IMG/VR virus record: IMGVR_UViG_3300046506_000224
Coordinates: 1-46,674 of that record
DNA: 46,674 nucleotides
Strand: one strand, 5' to 3'
Origin: a virus
Below the pieces are notes generated by a model. It did no database searches. It saw only the letters and a program-made list of their open reading frames with translations, and was not told the DNA's origin. Positions 1-6,593 of this stretch are shown here, piece by piece (the first letter of the stretch is position 1; the number at the start of each line of letters is the position of its first letter). The translations under genes and the position numbers were made by a program.

Positions 1-579
1 GCACTGGGTTTCGCGGCATTTCTGTGGCTGGCGACACCGGAATCTGCGGCAAGTACCGACGCGACCACGCCTGCCGAACACCCTCCGGCGGTGGCCGCGG
101 CAGCGCTGGCCGCCGGAGAACACGATTTCGACTTCGAGATCGGCGCGTGGAAGACGCATCTGTCCCGCCGCCTTCATCCGCTGACGGGATCGCAAACCTG
201 GGTCGAGTATGGCGGTACGACGATTGTCCGGCCGGTCTGGGGCGGTGCCGGGAATTTGGTCGAGCTCGTCGTTGATGGACCAGCCGGGCATTTCGAAGGG
301 CTGTCGCTGCGCCTCTACAATCCGCAGACCCGGCAATGGGCGTTGAACTTTGCCAATCGCAGCGACGGCCAGATGGTGGCGCCGACGATCGGCGGCTTCC
401 GTGACGGCCGCGGCGAATTCTATCAGCAGGACACGCTCAACGGCCGCGCGATCTTCGTACGCTTCGTCATCACCAAAAAGTCGAAGGACGCGATCCATTT
501 CGAACAGGCCTTTTCCGCTGACGGCGGCAAGACCTGGGAAGTGAATTGGATCGCCGACGATACCCGCACAGCGTCCTGA
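1..579 (+). CDS. Host exported protein of unknown function (5' truncated)
   Basis: The reading frame is open from base 1, so the start codon lies left of the window. The first visible residues form a hydrophobic stretch (ALGFAAFLWLA) followed by an Ala/Thr/Pro-rich linker, which looks like the end of a signal peptide, so the protein is probably exported. The remaining ~150 residues are a compact Trp-rich domain with the segments DFEIGAWKTHLSRR and LRLYNPQTRQW. I do not recognise the family with confidence; it resembles small beta-rich domains of unknown function. It lies outside the phage, on the host side of the tRNA-derived attachment site, so it is a chromosomal flanking gene. Shorter starts within the frame, for example GTG at 91, would delete the signal sequence and are less likely. 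Confidence 0.7.
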   Translation, partial: ALGFAAFLWLATPESAASTDATTPAEHPPAVAAAALAAGEHDFDFEIGAWKTHLSRRLHPLTGSQTWVEYGGTTIVRPVWGGAGNLVELVVDGPAGHFEGLSLRLYNPQTRQWALNFANRSDGQMVAPTIGGFRDGRGEFYQQDTLNGRAIFVRFVITKKSKDAIHFEQAFSADGGKTWEVNWIADDTRTAS

Positions 580-743
580 CCTCGCTTCCGCCGACGTGGC
601 GGGCGCGCGTTGCGGTCCGGCATTCGTCGCCGCCTCGGCCGGGATTTCGAAGAGCCGCTTGCCGGAAATCTGGCTGGGCCACCCGCGGGAAGGCTCGAGC
701 CGACGGGTAAGCCGCGGCGGCCTGATCACGACAGATGTTGGGA
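580..743. other. Host intergenic segment
   Basis: GC-rich spacer between the host gene and the tRNA remnant. I see no convincing gene, RNA or terminator in it. Open frames that cross it continue into the antisense of the tRNA and are spurious. Confidence 0.4.
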
Positions 744-794
744 TGGTGCCGGTTGCAGGAATCGAACCCGCGACCTTCGGTTTACAAAACCGCT
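744..794 (-). tRNA. tRNA-Thr(TGT) 3' fragment, prophage attachment-site remnant
   Basis: On the minus strand this reads as the 3' part of a tRNA. It has the anticodon arm with loop TTTGTAA (anticodon TGT, Thr), variable loop AGGTC, T arm GCGGG-TTCGAAT-CCTGC, acceptor strand AACCGGC, discriminator A and encoded CCA. No D arm or 5' acceptor strand follows to the right; the sequence beyond about 795 does not pair with the acceptor strand. A 3' half abutting phage DNA is the signature of integration into a tRNA gene. The intact tRNA-Thr should lie at the other prophage end, outside the window. The fragment itself cannot be a functional tRNA. Confidence 0.85.
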
Positions 795-1016
795 GTGGAG
801 CGGGCTGGGGCTCGCCGAAAAACGGCAGAAGTCCAGGGTTTCTGCGGGTTTCAGGACTGATGGCAACGCGCGAAACGCGCTGCGGGCATCGGTTCATGTC
901 GGCACAGAAGGTGGCACATTCTGTTCACGGCGCGTTCGCGTCGCCCTCGCGGTGAACACCGATCAGACAGCGTTCGGGTGGGATGCGTTGTGACATGGCC
1001 CTTCGGCGACCTCCGC
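795..1016. other. Phage-side attachment region without genes
   Basis: This spacer joins the tRNA-derived core to the first phage gene. It contains short inverted repeats (GCAGAA/TTCTGC around 830-850 and GCGCG-AAA-CGCGC around 867-880) and a repeated GGCACA about 900-917. Such features could be arm-type integrase or excisionase sites, but that is inference from position only. No integrase gene is present here, so it should be near the other end of the prophage. Confidence 0.4.
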
Positions 1017-1610
1017 ATGTTCGGCTACAACGTGATCTACGCCGACCCGGCATGGACCTTCGAAACATATTCCGAAGCCGGGGCCGGCCGCAGTCCGCAG
1101 GCGCACTACGACACGATGACGGTGGACGAGATCGCCGCGCTCCCGGTCGGCCAACTCGCGCAGGGTAACGCCGCATGCGCGCTATGGGTGGTCGACCCGC
1201 TTCTCCCCGAGGGCCTGTACGTGCTCAAGCGTTGGGGCTTCCGATTCGCGACGGTGCTGTTCACCTGGACCAAGGAAAAGCCCAGCGGCGCCGAGCATAT
1301 CGGCACGGGATACTACACCCGCGCGAACCCCGAAATGTGCCTACTCGGTATCTCGGGATCGATGCCGGCGCGTGATCGCGGCGTGCGGCAATGGCGACAC
1401 GGCCCGGTCGGCGAGCATAGCCGCAAGCCGGACGAGTTCGCGACCGATCTGGAGCGGCTGTTCGGCGACGTGCCGCGGTGCGAGCTATTCGCGCGGTCGC
1501 GTCGGGCCGGATGGGATGGCTGGGGGTTTGAGATCGATGGCCGGCGGGAGCGGAGGGTGGTGGCTCCGGTGATCGCGCCAGCTCCGCTGTTCGATGAGCG
1601 CGCGGCATGA
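1017..1610 (+). CDS. MT-A70 family DNA adenine-N6 methyltransferase
   Basis: This predicted SAM-dependent adenine methyltransferase has the motif IV variant DPAW at residues 10-13, immediately after a hydrophobic strand (NVIYA), as in short phage MT-A70 enzymes (canonical DPPW). The core includes CALWVVDPLLPEGLYVLKRW and a C-terminal SRRAGWDGWG segment typical of the family. Length is about 197 residues. I prefer ATG 1017 because the catalytic domain begins directly there; an in-frame GTG at 978 would add 13 residues with no visible domain. The gene is the first of the rightward cassette at the prophage end and overlaps the next gene by ATGA. In phages such enzymes usually modify viral DNA against host restriction; its recognition site cannot be read from sequence. 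Confidence 0.85.
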   Translation: MFGYNVIYADPAWTFETYSEAGAGRSPQAHYDTMTVDEIAALPVGQLAQGNAACALWVVDPLLPEGLYVLKRWGFRFATVLFTWTKEKPSGAEHIGTGYYTRANPEMCLLGISGSMPARDRGVRQWRHGPVGEHSRKPDEFATDLERLFGDVPRCELFARSRRAGWDGWGFEIDGRRERRVVAPVIAPAPLFDERAA

Positions 1611-1780
1611 CCAGCGAACAACGCAGGCTTATGGTCGAGGCGCTCGATATGTTGATTGCGCAGCGCGGCCGCGAAGCGAAAACCGCAGCCAAAGAAGATA
1701 ATCGCCAATCCATCGCCGCACTTCATCGCCGCGAGAAGGCGATCGCCGAGCAGTTGCGCGACGAGATATGGCGCGCATGA
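1607..1780 (+). CDS. Small charged protein of unknown function (57 aa)
   Basis: The ATG overlaps the stop of the methyltransferase gene (ATGA), which implies translational coupling. The product is short, helical and rich in Arg, Lys, Glu and Ala (MTSEQRRLMVEALDMLIAQR at the start). It has no cysteines, membrane segment or recognisable domain. It may be a small DNA- or protein-binding factor made with the methyltransferase, but no function can be assigned. Confidence 0.55.
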   Translation: MTSEQRRLMVEALDMLIAQRGREAKTAAKEDNRQSIAALHRREKAIAEQLRDEIWRA

Positions 1781-1827
1781 CCTGCGAGCCTGCCAAGATT
1801 CGACATGTAGGAAATCCCCCGCGATCT

Positions 1828-1850
1828 AATTACGGGATTATCCCGTAATT
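1828..1850. promoter_or_regulatory. Perfect palindrome, probable operator (copy 1)
   Basis: Two perfect 10-bp arms (AATTACGGGA and TCCCGTAATT) are separated by 3 bp. They sit between the methyltransferase pair and the next rightward gene, directly upstream of its GAGAGG ribosome binding site. There is no T-run, so it is not an intrinsic terminator. A 19-of-23 match occurs at 31334-31356 in the control region of the late operon, which suggests both are bound by one phage regulator. Confidence 0.6.
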
Positions 1851-1862
1851 GAGAGGCGACCC

Positions 1863-2141
1863 ATGCTCGACTTCGATACAATCCTAGGCCCATTGGTGGG
1901 CATCTGCCGCCGCCGCGATCTCAAGCTCAAGTGGAGGATATATCCCAAAGGCGAAGTGTGGGAAGCCGAGGTGCGCTGCGGTAGGCGTGACGGTGATGGC
2001 GCGCAGCCTTGCTGGGCAGGAAAGGGTGAAACCCAAGAGGAGGCCCTACAGGCCGCCGCCAATGCTGCCGCGTCGTATTGGGATGACCGTGGGCAGCATG
2101 GGATTTCGACCACGTTGCTGGATTTGGTCAGGGCTGGGTAG
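1863..2141 (+). CDS. Hypothetical protein (92 aa)
   Basis: Starts at ATG 1863 with GAGAGG about 7 bases upstream and follows directly after the 23-bp palindrome, so its expression is probably controlled there. The product begins MLDFDTILGPLVGICRRRDL, contains a WEAEVRCG strand and ends in an Ala-rich helix. This layout (short beta strands, then AxxAAAxAASYW) resembles small phage proteins with an alpha-beta fold, but I cannot name a family. Confidence 0.6.
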   Translation: MLDFDTILGPLVGICRRRDLKLKWRIYPKGEVWEAEVRCGRRDGDGAQPCWAGKGETQEEALQAAANAAASYWDDRGQHGISTTLLDLVRAG

Positions 2142-2160
2142 CGCGGGCGCAAGGGAGTAG

Positions 2161-2463
2161 ATGGGCATGAATATGGAGGCACCAACAATGGCCGACACCA
2201 TGATCGAACGAGTGGCGCGGACTTTGCGCGATGAGATCGCGTCACCGTCTGGCGATGGTGAGTGGGTACTGGACGAAGGGTTTCGAAGCGCGGAATACTT
2301 CGCCGACATTGCGCGCACCATCGTGGCGGCCATGCGCGAGCAGACCGATATGATGGGCAACGGCTTGTCGACGATGCCACGCCAGCCGTACAAGCCGGGA
2401 TCGCATAGTGCGGCAGAGATTTGGCGAGCCATGATCGACGCTGCGATTGAGGAAGCGTCCTAG
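2161..2463 (+). CDS. Hypothetical protein (up to 100 aa)
   Basis: Last gene of the rightward cassette. Two starts are possible. ATG 2161 has GGGAG just upstream. ATG 2188 (MADTMIERVARTLRDEIASP) has GGAGG about 9 bases upstream and begins where the ordered helix starts. The product is acidic and helical, with the type of sequence (IARTIVAAMRE, AEIWRAMIDAAIEEAS) common in phage early proteins. It has no motif of known function. The stop is followed within 5 bases by the A-rich side of the leftward terminator, so the cassette and the late operon converge here. Confidence 0.6.
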   Translation: MGMNMEAPTMADTMIERVARTLRDEIASPSGDGEWVLDEGFRSAEYFADIARTIVAAMREQTDMMGNGLSTMPRQPYKPGSHSAAEIWRAMIDAAIEEAS

Positions 2464-2467
2464 ACAC

Positions 2468-2500
2468 AAAAAAAGCGCCCCAGCCGGAAGGCCAGGGCGC
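2468..2500 (-). terminator. Intrinsic terminator at the end of the late operon
   Basis: Read leftward, the stem GCGCCC/GGGCGC is extended by a GCC/GGC inner pair around a 4-base loop and is followed by seven T residues. It lies 28 bases after the stop of the last late gene (the outer-membrane spanin). It is placed to stop the roughly 28-kb leftward transcript before it enters the convergent rightward cassette. Confidence 0.85.
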
Positions 2501-2527
2501 GTGTAGCTTCCAACGATGTGCAGGCGG

Positions 2528-2893
2528 CTATTGGGTGGGACAATTCCCCGGCAGCTTCCCCGTCTCGAACACAGCCTTGACGCAGCGGTCATAGGCATTC
2601 CGCGCGCCCTGCCGGTTATTCAGCCGCGCCACGGCACCGATCGCCTCGGCCATCAGGTCGAGTTGCTCGCCATATTCGCCCTTGTCGATCAGGATGAGAT
2701 CGCCCGACTTCTTGCCGGTGAGGGCTGGGAGGCGCTCGGTCTTCTTGGCCTCAGCGCTCAGCGTCGGCAGCGTCGGCCGCTCGGTTCGCGCTATCGACGA
2801 CGGCGTTGAGGGATGCACGCACCCCGCTACCGTCAAAAACTGGAGGAGGGACAGTAGCGCCAACAGGGCCGCCGGGCGTCGCATCGAGCGCAT
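2528..2893 (-). CDS. Outer-membrane lipoprotein spanin (o-spanin, Rz1-like)
   Basis: The N-terminus is basic (MRSMRRP), then hydrophobic, and ends in a lipobox (TVAGC, Cys at about residue 25). It is therefore a predicted lipoprotein anchored in the outer membrane facing the periplasm. A Pro/Ser-rich stretch follows. Its start lies inside the 3' part of the upstream i-spanin-like gene in another frame (142 bp overlap), the arrangement known for Rz/Rz1 pairs. Together the two would span the periplasm and fuse the membranes in the last step of lysis. At 121 residues it is longer than lambda Rz1 but within the range of two-component o-spanins. Confidence 0.75.
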   Translation of the reverse strand: MRSMRRPAALLALLSLLQFLTVAGCVHPSTPSSIARTERPTLPTLSAEAKKTERLPALTGKKSGDLILIDKGEYGEQLDLMAEAIGAVARLNNRQGARNAYDRCVKAVFETGKLPGNCPTQ

Positions 2894-3209
2894 CGTGGAT
2901 CTCCGTTATCTTGGATCGGACGAGGGTGGTGGTCTTGTCGTCGGCGATGGCGACCCGCTTGCCGATCGCGTCGACCGTGGCCTGGGCTTCACGTTCGTCC
3001 GAGCGGGCTTCGGCGACGGTTTTGGCGTGGGCCTTTTCCTGTCGTGCCTCGACCTTGGCAGCGCCTGCCGTGGAACCGCGGTGATAGATGATGGCGTAGA
3101 TGCTGCCGAGTAGCGCTGCGACGGCGATGAACGGAACAGCCCAGCCGAACAGGGTGGCGGCCCAACGCGGCCATGCCCAGCCGCTTGCGAGGGAGATCAG
3201 GAAGAGCAT
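2751..3209 (-). CDS. Inner-membrane spanin (i-spanin, Rz-like)
   Basis: One strong N-terminal membrane segment (about residues 20-45, LFGWAVPFIAVAALLGSIYAI) is followed by a long Ala/Glu/Lys/Arg-rich helix (AAKVEARQEKAHAKTVAEA) predicted to form a periplasmic coiled coil. This is the architecture of Rz-type i-spanins. The gene lies in the lysis cassette after the endolysin and DUF6527 genes, and the o-spanin gene starts inside its 3' end. The Pro-rich C-terminus (PGGPVGATVPPPVF) may contact the o-spanin. The assignment rests on topology and gene overlap, because spanins diverge strongly in sequence. Confidence 0.75.
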   Translation of the reverse strand: MLFLISLASGWAWPRWAATLFGWAVPFIAVAALLGSIYAIIYHRGSTAGAAKVEARQEKAHAKTVAEARSDEREAQATVDAIGKRVAIADDKTTTLVRSKITEIHDALDATPGGPVGATVPPPVFDGSGVRASLNAVVDSANRAADAADAER

Positions 3210-3210
3210 T

Positions 3211-3486
3211 TCAGCAGCTCCTAAATTCGCCGGCGGTCAGGAAGCCGTGCCATTTGCAGGGCAGGCCCGATTGCAGGATCGACGGGGTCACGGTCGGCGC
3301 AGCGAGATTGCCGTCCCAGTTCCAGCCGCCTTCACGGTTCACGGGGAGCCAGCTGTCGAAGCCGCAGCCGCAGGGGCAGCGGAACGCAATGCCTCGCACG
3401 CTCCCCTCGCGTTCGCGGAACTCGATGGCGCCCGGCTGGCGGCCAGCCTCGGATAGAATGTCATCGACGACGATTGCGCAGACCAT
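3211..3486 (-). CDS. DUF6527 family phage protein
   Basis: A small protein with a Cys-rich core (FRCPCGCGF, about residues 36-44), then WNWDGN and PTVTPSIL, ending in CKWHGFLTAGEF. This pattern matches the DUF6527 family found in phage lysis and tail regions; the Cys/His residues could bind a metal. Its function is unknown. It sits between the endolysin and spanin genes, and a ribosome binding site (GGAGGG) precedes the ATG. A very short upstream frame repeats its C-terminal motif (see 3489-3575). Confidence 0.7.
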   Translation of the reverse strand: MVCAIVVDDILSEAGRQPGAIEFREREGSVRGIAFRCPCGCGFDSWLPVNREGGWNWDGNLAAPTVTPSILQSGLPCKWHGFLTAGEFRSC

Positions 3487-3488
3487 GG

Positions 3489-3575
3489 CTATATCCCTCC
3501 CACTATTTCGCCGTTGGTGATGAAGCCGTGCCAGTCGCCCGCCGAACTACCGTCGATCGATGGGATGTCGGTCAT
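3489..3575 (-). CDS. 28-residue ORF resembling the DUF6527 C-terminus
   Basis: Starts at ATG 3575, right after the endolysin stop, and ends at TAG 3489, three bases before the DUF6527 start codon. Its second half (GDWHGFITNGEIVGGI) parallels the end of the next gene (CKWHGFLTAGEF). It is either a functional small lysis-region protein, a translational leader, or the remnant of a tandem duplication of the DUF6527 gene. The close spacing to both neighbours supports translation within the operon. Confidence 0.45.
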   Translation of the reverse strand: MTDIPSIDGSSAGDWHGFITNGEIVGGI

Positions 3576-3576
3576 A

Positions 3577-4155
3577 TCAGGCTCCCTGGATGCAGGCGTT
3601 GCGCTCGCGGCGGCGGCGATCCGCGAGTCCGCGCACGACGCGCCCGCCGGCACGGTTCCACATCAGGATTGCCTCGCAGCCCGCGCGCCAGTGAGTAGCG
3701 CGAAACTGCTTTGCGGCGGTCGACGTACAGAAGCGGGGTGTGCCGACATTGTAGCCGAGCGAGATCGACGCGAAGAGCGGATATTCACGACCGGGTGTCC
3801 AAAGCTGCGGCGCGCAGACCTTCTCCTCCTCCGCCGTCTTGATCAGCGCCGCCTCGAGCATGTCGGTGCACTGCTGCTCGGTGAACTTGGCGCCATTGCG
3901 GCGCGCCTCGCGAATCTCCGGCCCGGTCAGGCCATCGCACGCAGTCGCGACGCCGACGATATCGAGGTACGCCTTTAGATATTGCGGCCCGGAAATATGC
4001 GTGATCGTCGCCGCGCCCGTCGTCGGGTTGATCGCGACCTTGACCGTGCGCCCGCTTTCCTCGCGCGGGATCGACGTCAGCAACAGACCGGCGACGAATA
4101 CGCCGACGATACCGGCAAGGGTCTTCTTGCCTGGGCGGCGCGTCTCAGTCCCCAT
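3577..4155 (-). CDS. GH24-like (T4/P21-type) endolysin with N-terminal signal anchor
   Basis: Predicted peptidoglycan hydrolase. Residues about 11-30 (KTLAGIVGVFVAGLLLTSIP) form a weakly hydrophobic segment like the signal-arrest-release anchors of P21-type endolysins, so export may not need a holin pore. The catalytic region LKAYLDIVGVATACDGLTG (59-77) supplies Asp65 and Thr71 of the GH24 triad. The expected Glu nine residues before the Asp is instead Gly56, in SGPQ. Cysteines at about 73, 96 and later could form disulfides. The start overlaps the end of the holin candidate by 11 bp. The family is clear; whether it is active with the missing Glu is not. Confidence 0.8.
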   Translation of the reverse strand: MGTETRRPGKKTLAGIVGVFVAGLLLTSIPREESGRTVKVAINPTTGAATITHISGPQYLKAYLDIVGVATACDGLTGPEIREARRNGAKFTEQQCTDMLEAALIKTAEEEKVCAPQLWTPGREYPLFASISLGYNVGTPRFCTSTAAKQFRATHWRAGCEAILMWNRAGGRVVRGLADRRRRERNACIQGA

Positions 4156-4429
4156 CGGATTTGTCCTTTTGCTTGAACAGGCGAGCGGCCATCGCCGCGG
4201 CGAATATGATGGTCGCGATGATCCGCGCGATGTGCTGCGGCATCAGCGAGCGCAGTTCGTCGGGAAGCGCGTTCCAGGCATCGAGCGCGAAGCCAGGGAA
4301 GGCTGCACCGACGAACGACCAGGCCAGCCCCACGAAGCTCAGCCGCACCGACCAGAAGCGCCATGATCGGCGCCAGTCATCGATCAGGCGGGCGCGGATC
4401 GGCGCCCACCACTTGCGTAGCAGGGTCAT
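4145..4429 (-). CDS. Probable holin (small two-helix membrane protein)
   Basis: 94 residues: a basic N-terminus (MTLLRKWWAPIRARLIDDWRR), a first hydrophobic stretch (about 27-50), a turn with ALPDELRSLMP, a second hydrophobic helix (about 65-85) and a charged tail (KQKDKSDGD). It closely resembles small membrane proteins of Rhizobiales and Sphingomonadales phages that precede endolysins and are annotated as holins. Its stop overlaps the endolysin start. It would control the timing of membrane permeabilisation. Holin function is inferred from topology and position. Confidence 0.65.
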   Translation of the reverse strand: MTLLRKWWAPIRARLIDDWRRSWRFWSVRLSFVGLAWSFVGAAFPGFALDAWNALPDELRSLMPQHIARIIATIIFAAAMAARLFKQKDKSDGD

Positions 4430-4459
4430 GGTTCCTCCCGTGCGGCGCGATGCCGCGGT

Positions 4460-4717
4460 TCAGGTGTTGCGGTAGGCTTCGGCCAGGCGAGCGGTCGCGC
4501 TGAGCAAGGGATCGTTGGCGAGGGCTTCGTCGGCTTGGTCAGCTAGGCGCTCGAGATCGGGCGCTTCCGGCTGGTGGTCATATACCTGGTGCAGTGCCGC
4601 AGAGATCGGGAGCGGACGGGCCTTCGCGCGCGCGATCATGAGTTGCAGCGGACAGACGGTCATCAGGGACATCGCCAACGCCAACAGCAGGGCGCCGAGT
4701 ACCTCCAGCCCCATCAT
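4460..4717 (-). CDS. Small membrane protein of the lysis cassette
   Basis: 85 residues with one N-terminal membrane helix (MMGLEVLGALLLALAMSLMT, about 1-25) and a soluble helical tail (LERLADQADEALANDPLLSA). The ATG overlaps the stop of the preceding gene (ATGA). It may be a second holin, an antiholin or another lysis-timing factor; there is no diagnostic motif. Confidence 0.55.
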   Translation of the reverse strand: MMGLEVLGALLLALAMSLMTVCPLQLMIARAKARPLPISAALHQVYDHQPEAPDLERLADQADEALANDPLLSATARLAEAYRNT

Positions 4718-4980
4718 TTCAGCGCACCCCGTTGCTCGACATTGCTCGGAACCAGCACCTCGAGCTTCGCCTCGATCCGGGCAGTCCGCTCATTGATCTT
4801 GTCGAGCTTGTCGGCGTCGGAATCCCGTTTCGCCTCCAGCCCGGTCAGGCGGCGCTCATGGTCGGCGAGCTCCGTCATCTTGCCGCCCGTTGTCAGCAGG
4901 AATCCGCCGATCAGGAATAGGGTGGTGATGACGGGGAGCCACGCCAACCAGGTCGGCTGGGGTTTGACGGAGGTGGGCAT
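4714..4980 (-). CDS. Small membrane/coiled-coil protein, holin-associated type
   Basis: An N-terminal membrane helix (about residues 10-32, WLAWLPVITTLFLIGGFLL) is followed by a heptad-like helix (LADHERRLTGLEAKRDSDAD) reaching near the C-terminus. The topology resembles phage proteins encoded just before holin/endolysin genes. It is the first gene of the lysis cassette, downstream of the acyltransferase and a weak terminator, and is coupled by overlap to the next gene. A role in lysis is inferred from position only. Confidence 0.55.
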   Translation of the reverse strand: MPTSVKPQPTWLAWLPVITTLFLIGGFLLTTGGKMTELADHERRLTGLEAKRDSDADKLDKINERTARIEAKLEVLVPSNVEQRGALK

Positions 4981-5016
4981 GGGGCGCTGGATTCCGTCGT
5001 GCGAGGGTGGGAATAT

Positions 5017-5045
5017 CGAAAGGGCGGCCCGTGAGGACCGCCCGT
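5017..5045 (-). terminator. Weak leftward hairpin between acyltransferase and lysis genes
   Basis: A six-base GGGCGG/CCGCCC stem around a 10-base loop is followed on the minus strand by TTTCGATATT. The short T-run suggests attenuation rather than full termination, leaving the lysis genes expressed by read-through. Confidence 0.35.
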
Positions 5046-5087
5046 TGATGCGTTAGTTCGGTCCGTGGAGCCGTTTTCCGGGCGGGA

Positions 5088-6059
5088 TTACTCGGCCGGA
5101 ATTGCGAGCGGCTGAAGCAACGGAAGGGGCTGGCGGCCGGGACGACGTTTCAGACGGCGCGTCAGCGGCTGTTCGACATACCGATACTGAATGACCCCGA
5201 CGCCGATCGCCGCCGCCGCCGCGAGCGGCCACCAAAGAAAGGCGCTGAAGGCCGATAGCGCAAAGACGTGGATCAGATATGTCGAATAAGATGCATCGCC
5301 GAGATAGGCGAAGAAGCGAGCGGCTCGGCCATGCAACACCGGCTCAAGCTGGATGGCGCCGAACACCAGCAGCGCCGCAGGGCAGCCCCATACGATCGCG
5401 CGCTCCGGCGCCGACAGATCGGCCAAGCTTTCCATCAGGAACCGGCTGCCACTGCTGGGAGCCGATGCGACGAACAGCGCGGCGGCCAGTGCGATCGAAC
5501 CCGCCCCGACCGAAATCGATGAACGCGGCATCCGAGCGATGATCACGCCCATGCCGAACTCCAATATGATCGGGTTGCCGATGAACCGGAACAGCGGCCA
5601 GCCGGTCGAGAAGGCGAGCACCATGGCGGCGACGTATCCCGCGACCGCGACCTTCAGAAATGCGGGCCGCCACAACACCAGCGCCGTCACCGAATAGAAC
5701 AGCATCTCGAAGCAGAGACTCCAGCCCGGCCGGAGATACGGCGCGACGTAATCGGCATAGACGGGCCAGAGCGTTACCGTTGCGGCGAGGCGTTGCCAGT
5801 CGACGCCGTGAGCTGCGATCACGAACCAGGCGTAGGGTAGCGAGCAGAGCAGGTAGATCGGGTACACGCGCCTGACGCGGTCCCATAAAAAGACACTTGG
5901 CTCTTTCCCGGTGGCGATGCTTGCGATGATGAAGCCCGAGATCACGAAGAAGATATCGACCCCGGCCGCCCCGACTCGCAGCGATGAGTTGGCGTGCAAC
6001 ATGACGACCAGGGCGGCAGCTACGAAGCGCAGTATTTGGATCGATTGAAGCCGCCCCAT
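5088..6059 (-). CDS. Acyltransferase-3 family membrane O-acyltransferase
   Basis: Polytopic membrane protein (about 323 residues, roughly ten hydrophobic segments) of the OafA/NodX acyltransferase-3 family. The first helix carries the family signature Arg (LRFVAAALV) and the catalytic-region His (VVMLHANS), followed by GVDIFFVISGFI and an RRVYPIYLL segment. Such enzymes O-acetylate O-antigen or other glycans. Located between tail-fibre and lysis genes, it is likely a lysogenic-conversion gene that changes the phage receptor. I prefer ATG 6059; the frame extends to a TTG at 6092. No extra C-terminal SGNH domain is present. The acceptor is unknown. Confidence 0.8.
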   Translation of the reverse strand: MGRLQSIQILRFVAAALVVMLHANSSLRVGAAGVDIFFVISGFIIASIATGKEPSVFLWDRVRRVYPIYLLCSLPYAWFVIAAHGVDWQRLAATVTLWPVYADYVAPYLRPGWSLCFEMLFYSVTALVLWRPAFLKVAVAGYVAAMVLAFSTGWPLFRFIGNPIILEFGMGVIIARMPRSSISVGAGSIALAAALFVASAPSSGSRFLMESLADLSAPERAIVWGCPAALLVFGAIQLEPVLHGRAARFFAYLGDASYSTYLIHVFALSAFSAFLWWPLAAAAAIGVGVIQYRYVEQPLTRRLKRRPGRQPLPLLQPLAIPAE

Positions 6060-6111
6060 AGCATCAACATAATCATTTCGGCGGATAAACAACAGTTAAA
6101 CCGCTTCTTGG

Positions 6112-6588
6112 CTACATCACCGTGAACAGCACCGGCCTGGCCGCCACGACAACCACCGGCGCTGGGAAGCTGTAGCGCATCCTGGCGCGCGGATCGGTCC
6201 AAGTCCCGACGTCATCGTCCAGCATCGCTGCGCGCCGCACAAAGGGATAGGCGACCGACACCTGAGGCGGGGCGGCATAGAACTGCCTGCCGCGCGGATC
6301 GCGCCAGTCAGCTTGCCCGTCAAGCATCGCGGCCGAGGTATCGCGACGAACGAACGGATAGATAACCGCCGGCGCCACCACTGGCGCCGAGTAGAATTGC
6401 CGGGCGCGGGGATCACTCCACCCTGCTTCTTCATCGGCAGCGGACTGAAGCGCACGGAAGACATTCGCGTTGCCCGTCGGCGGACTGATCGCACCGAAGT
6501 TGAAAACGACGCTGAGGCCATAGGGCGGCGAATAGAGCGTCGTGAAGTTGAAGGTGACCGCACTGCCGGGCGGGGGGCTATATCCCAT
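6112..6588 (-). CDS. Repeat-containing phage structural or fibre-associated protein
   Basis: 158 residues. After a Pro-rich beta N-terminus, three units of about 26-28 residues each begin with W-x-DPR-x-R and continue to a Tyr, a Pro/Val-rich strand and (in two units) YPFVRR. I know no family for this unit. Position between the SPRY-like tail protein and the acyltransferase suggests a virion-distal or fibre-associated part. The regular aromatic and Arg pattern could form a beta-repeat surface. Confidence 0.55.
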   Translation of the reverse strand: MGYSPPPGSAVTFNFTTLYSPPYGLSVVFNFGAISPPTGNANVFRALQSAADEEAGWSDPRARQFYSAPVVAPAVIYPFVRRDTSAAMLDGQADWRDPRGRQFYAAPPQVSVAYPFVRRAAMLDDDVGTWTDPRARMRYSFPAPVVVVAARPVLFTVM

Positions 6589-6593
6589 TGCCG

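Noticed and set aside
610-993. Plus-strand frame containing CRNRTRDLRFTKPL
   Set aside because: This peptide is the translated antisense of the tRNA-Thr fragment, a well-known annotation artefact.
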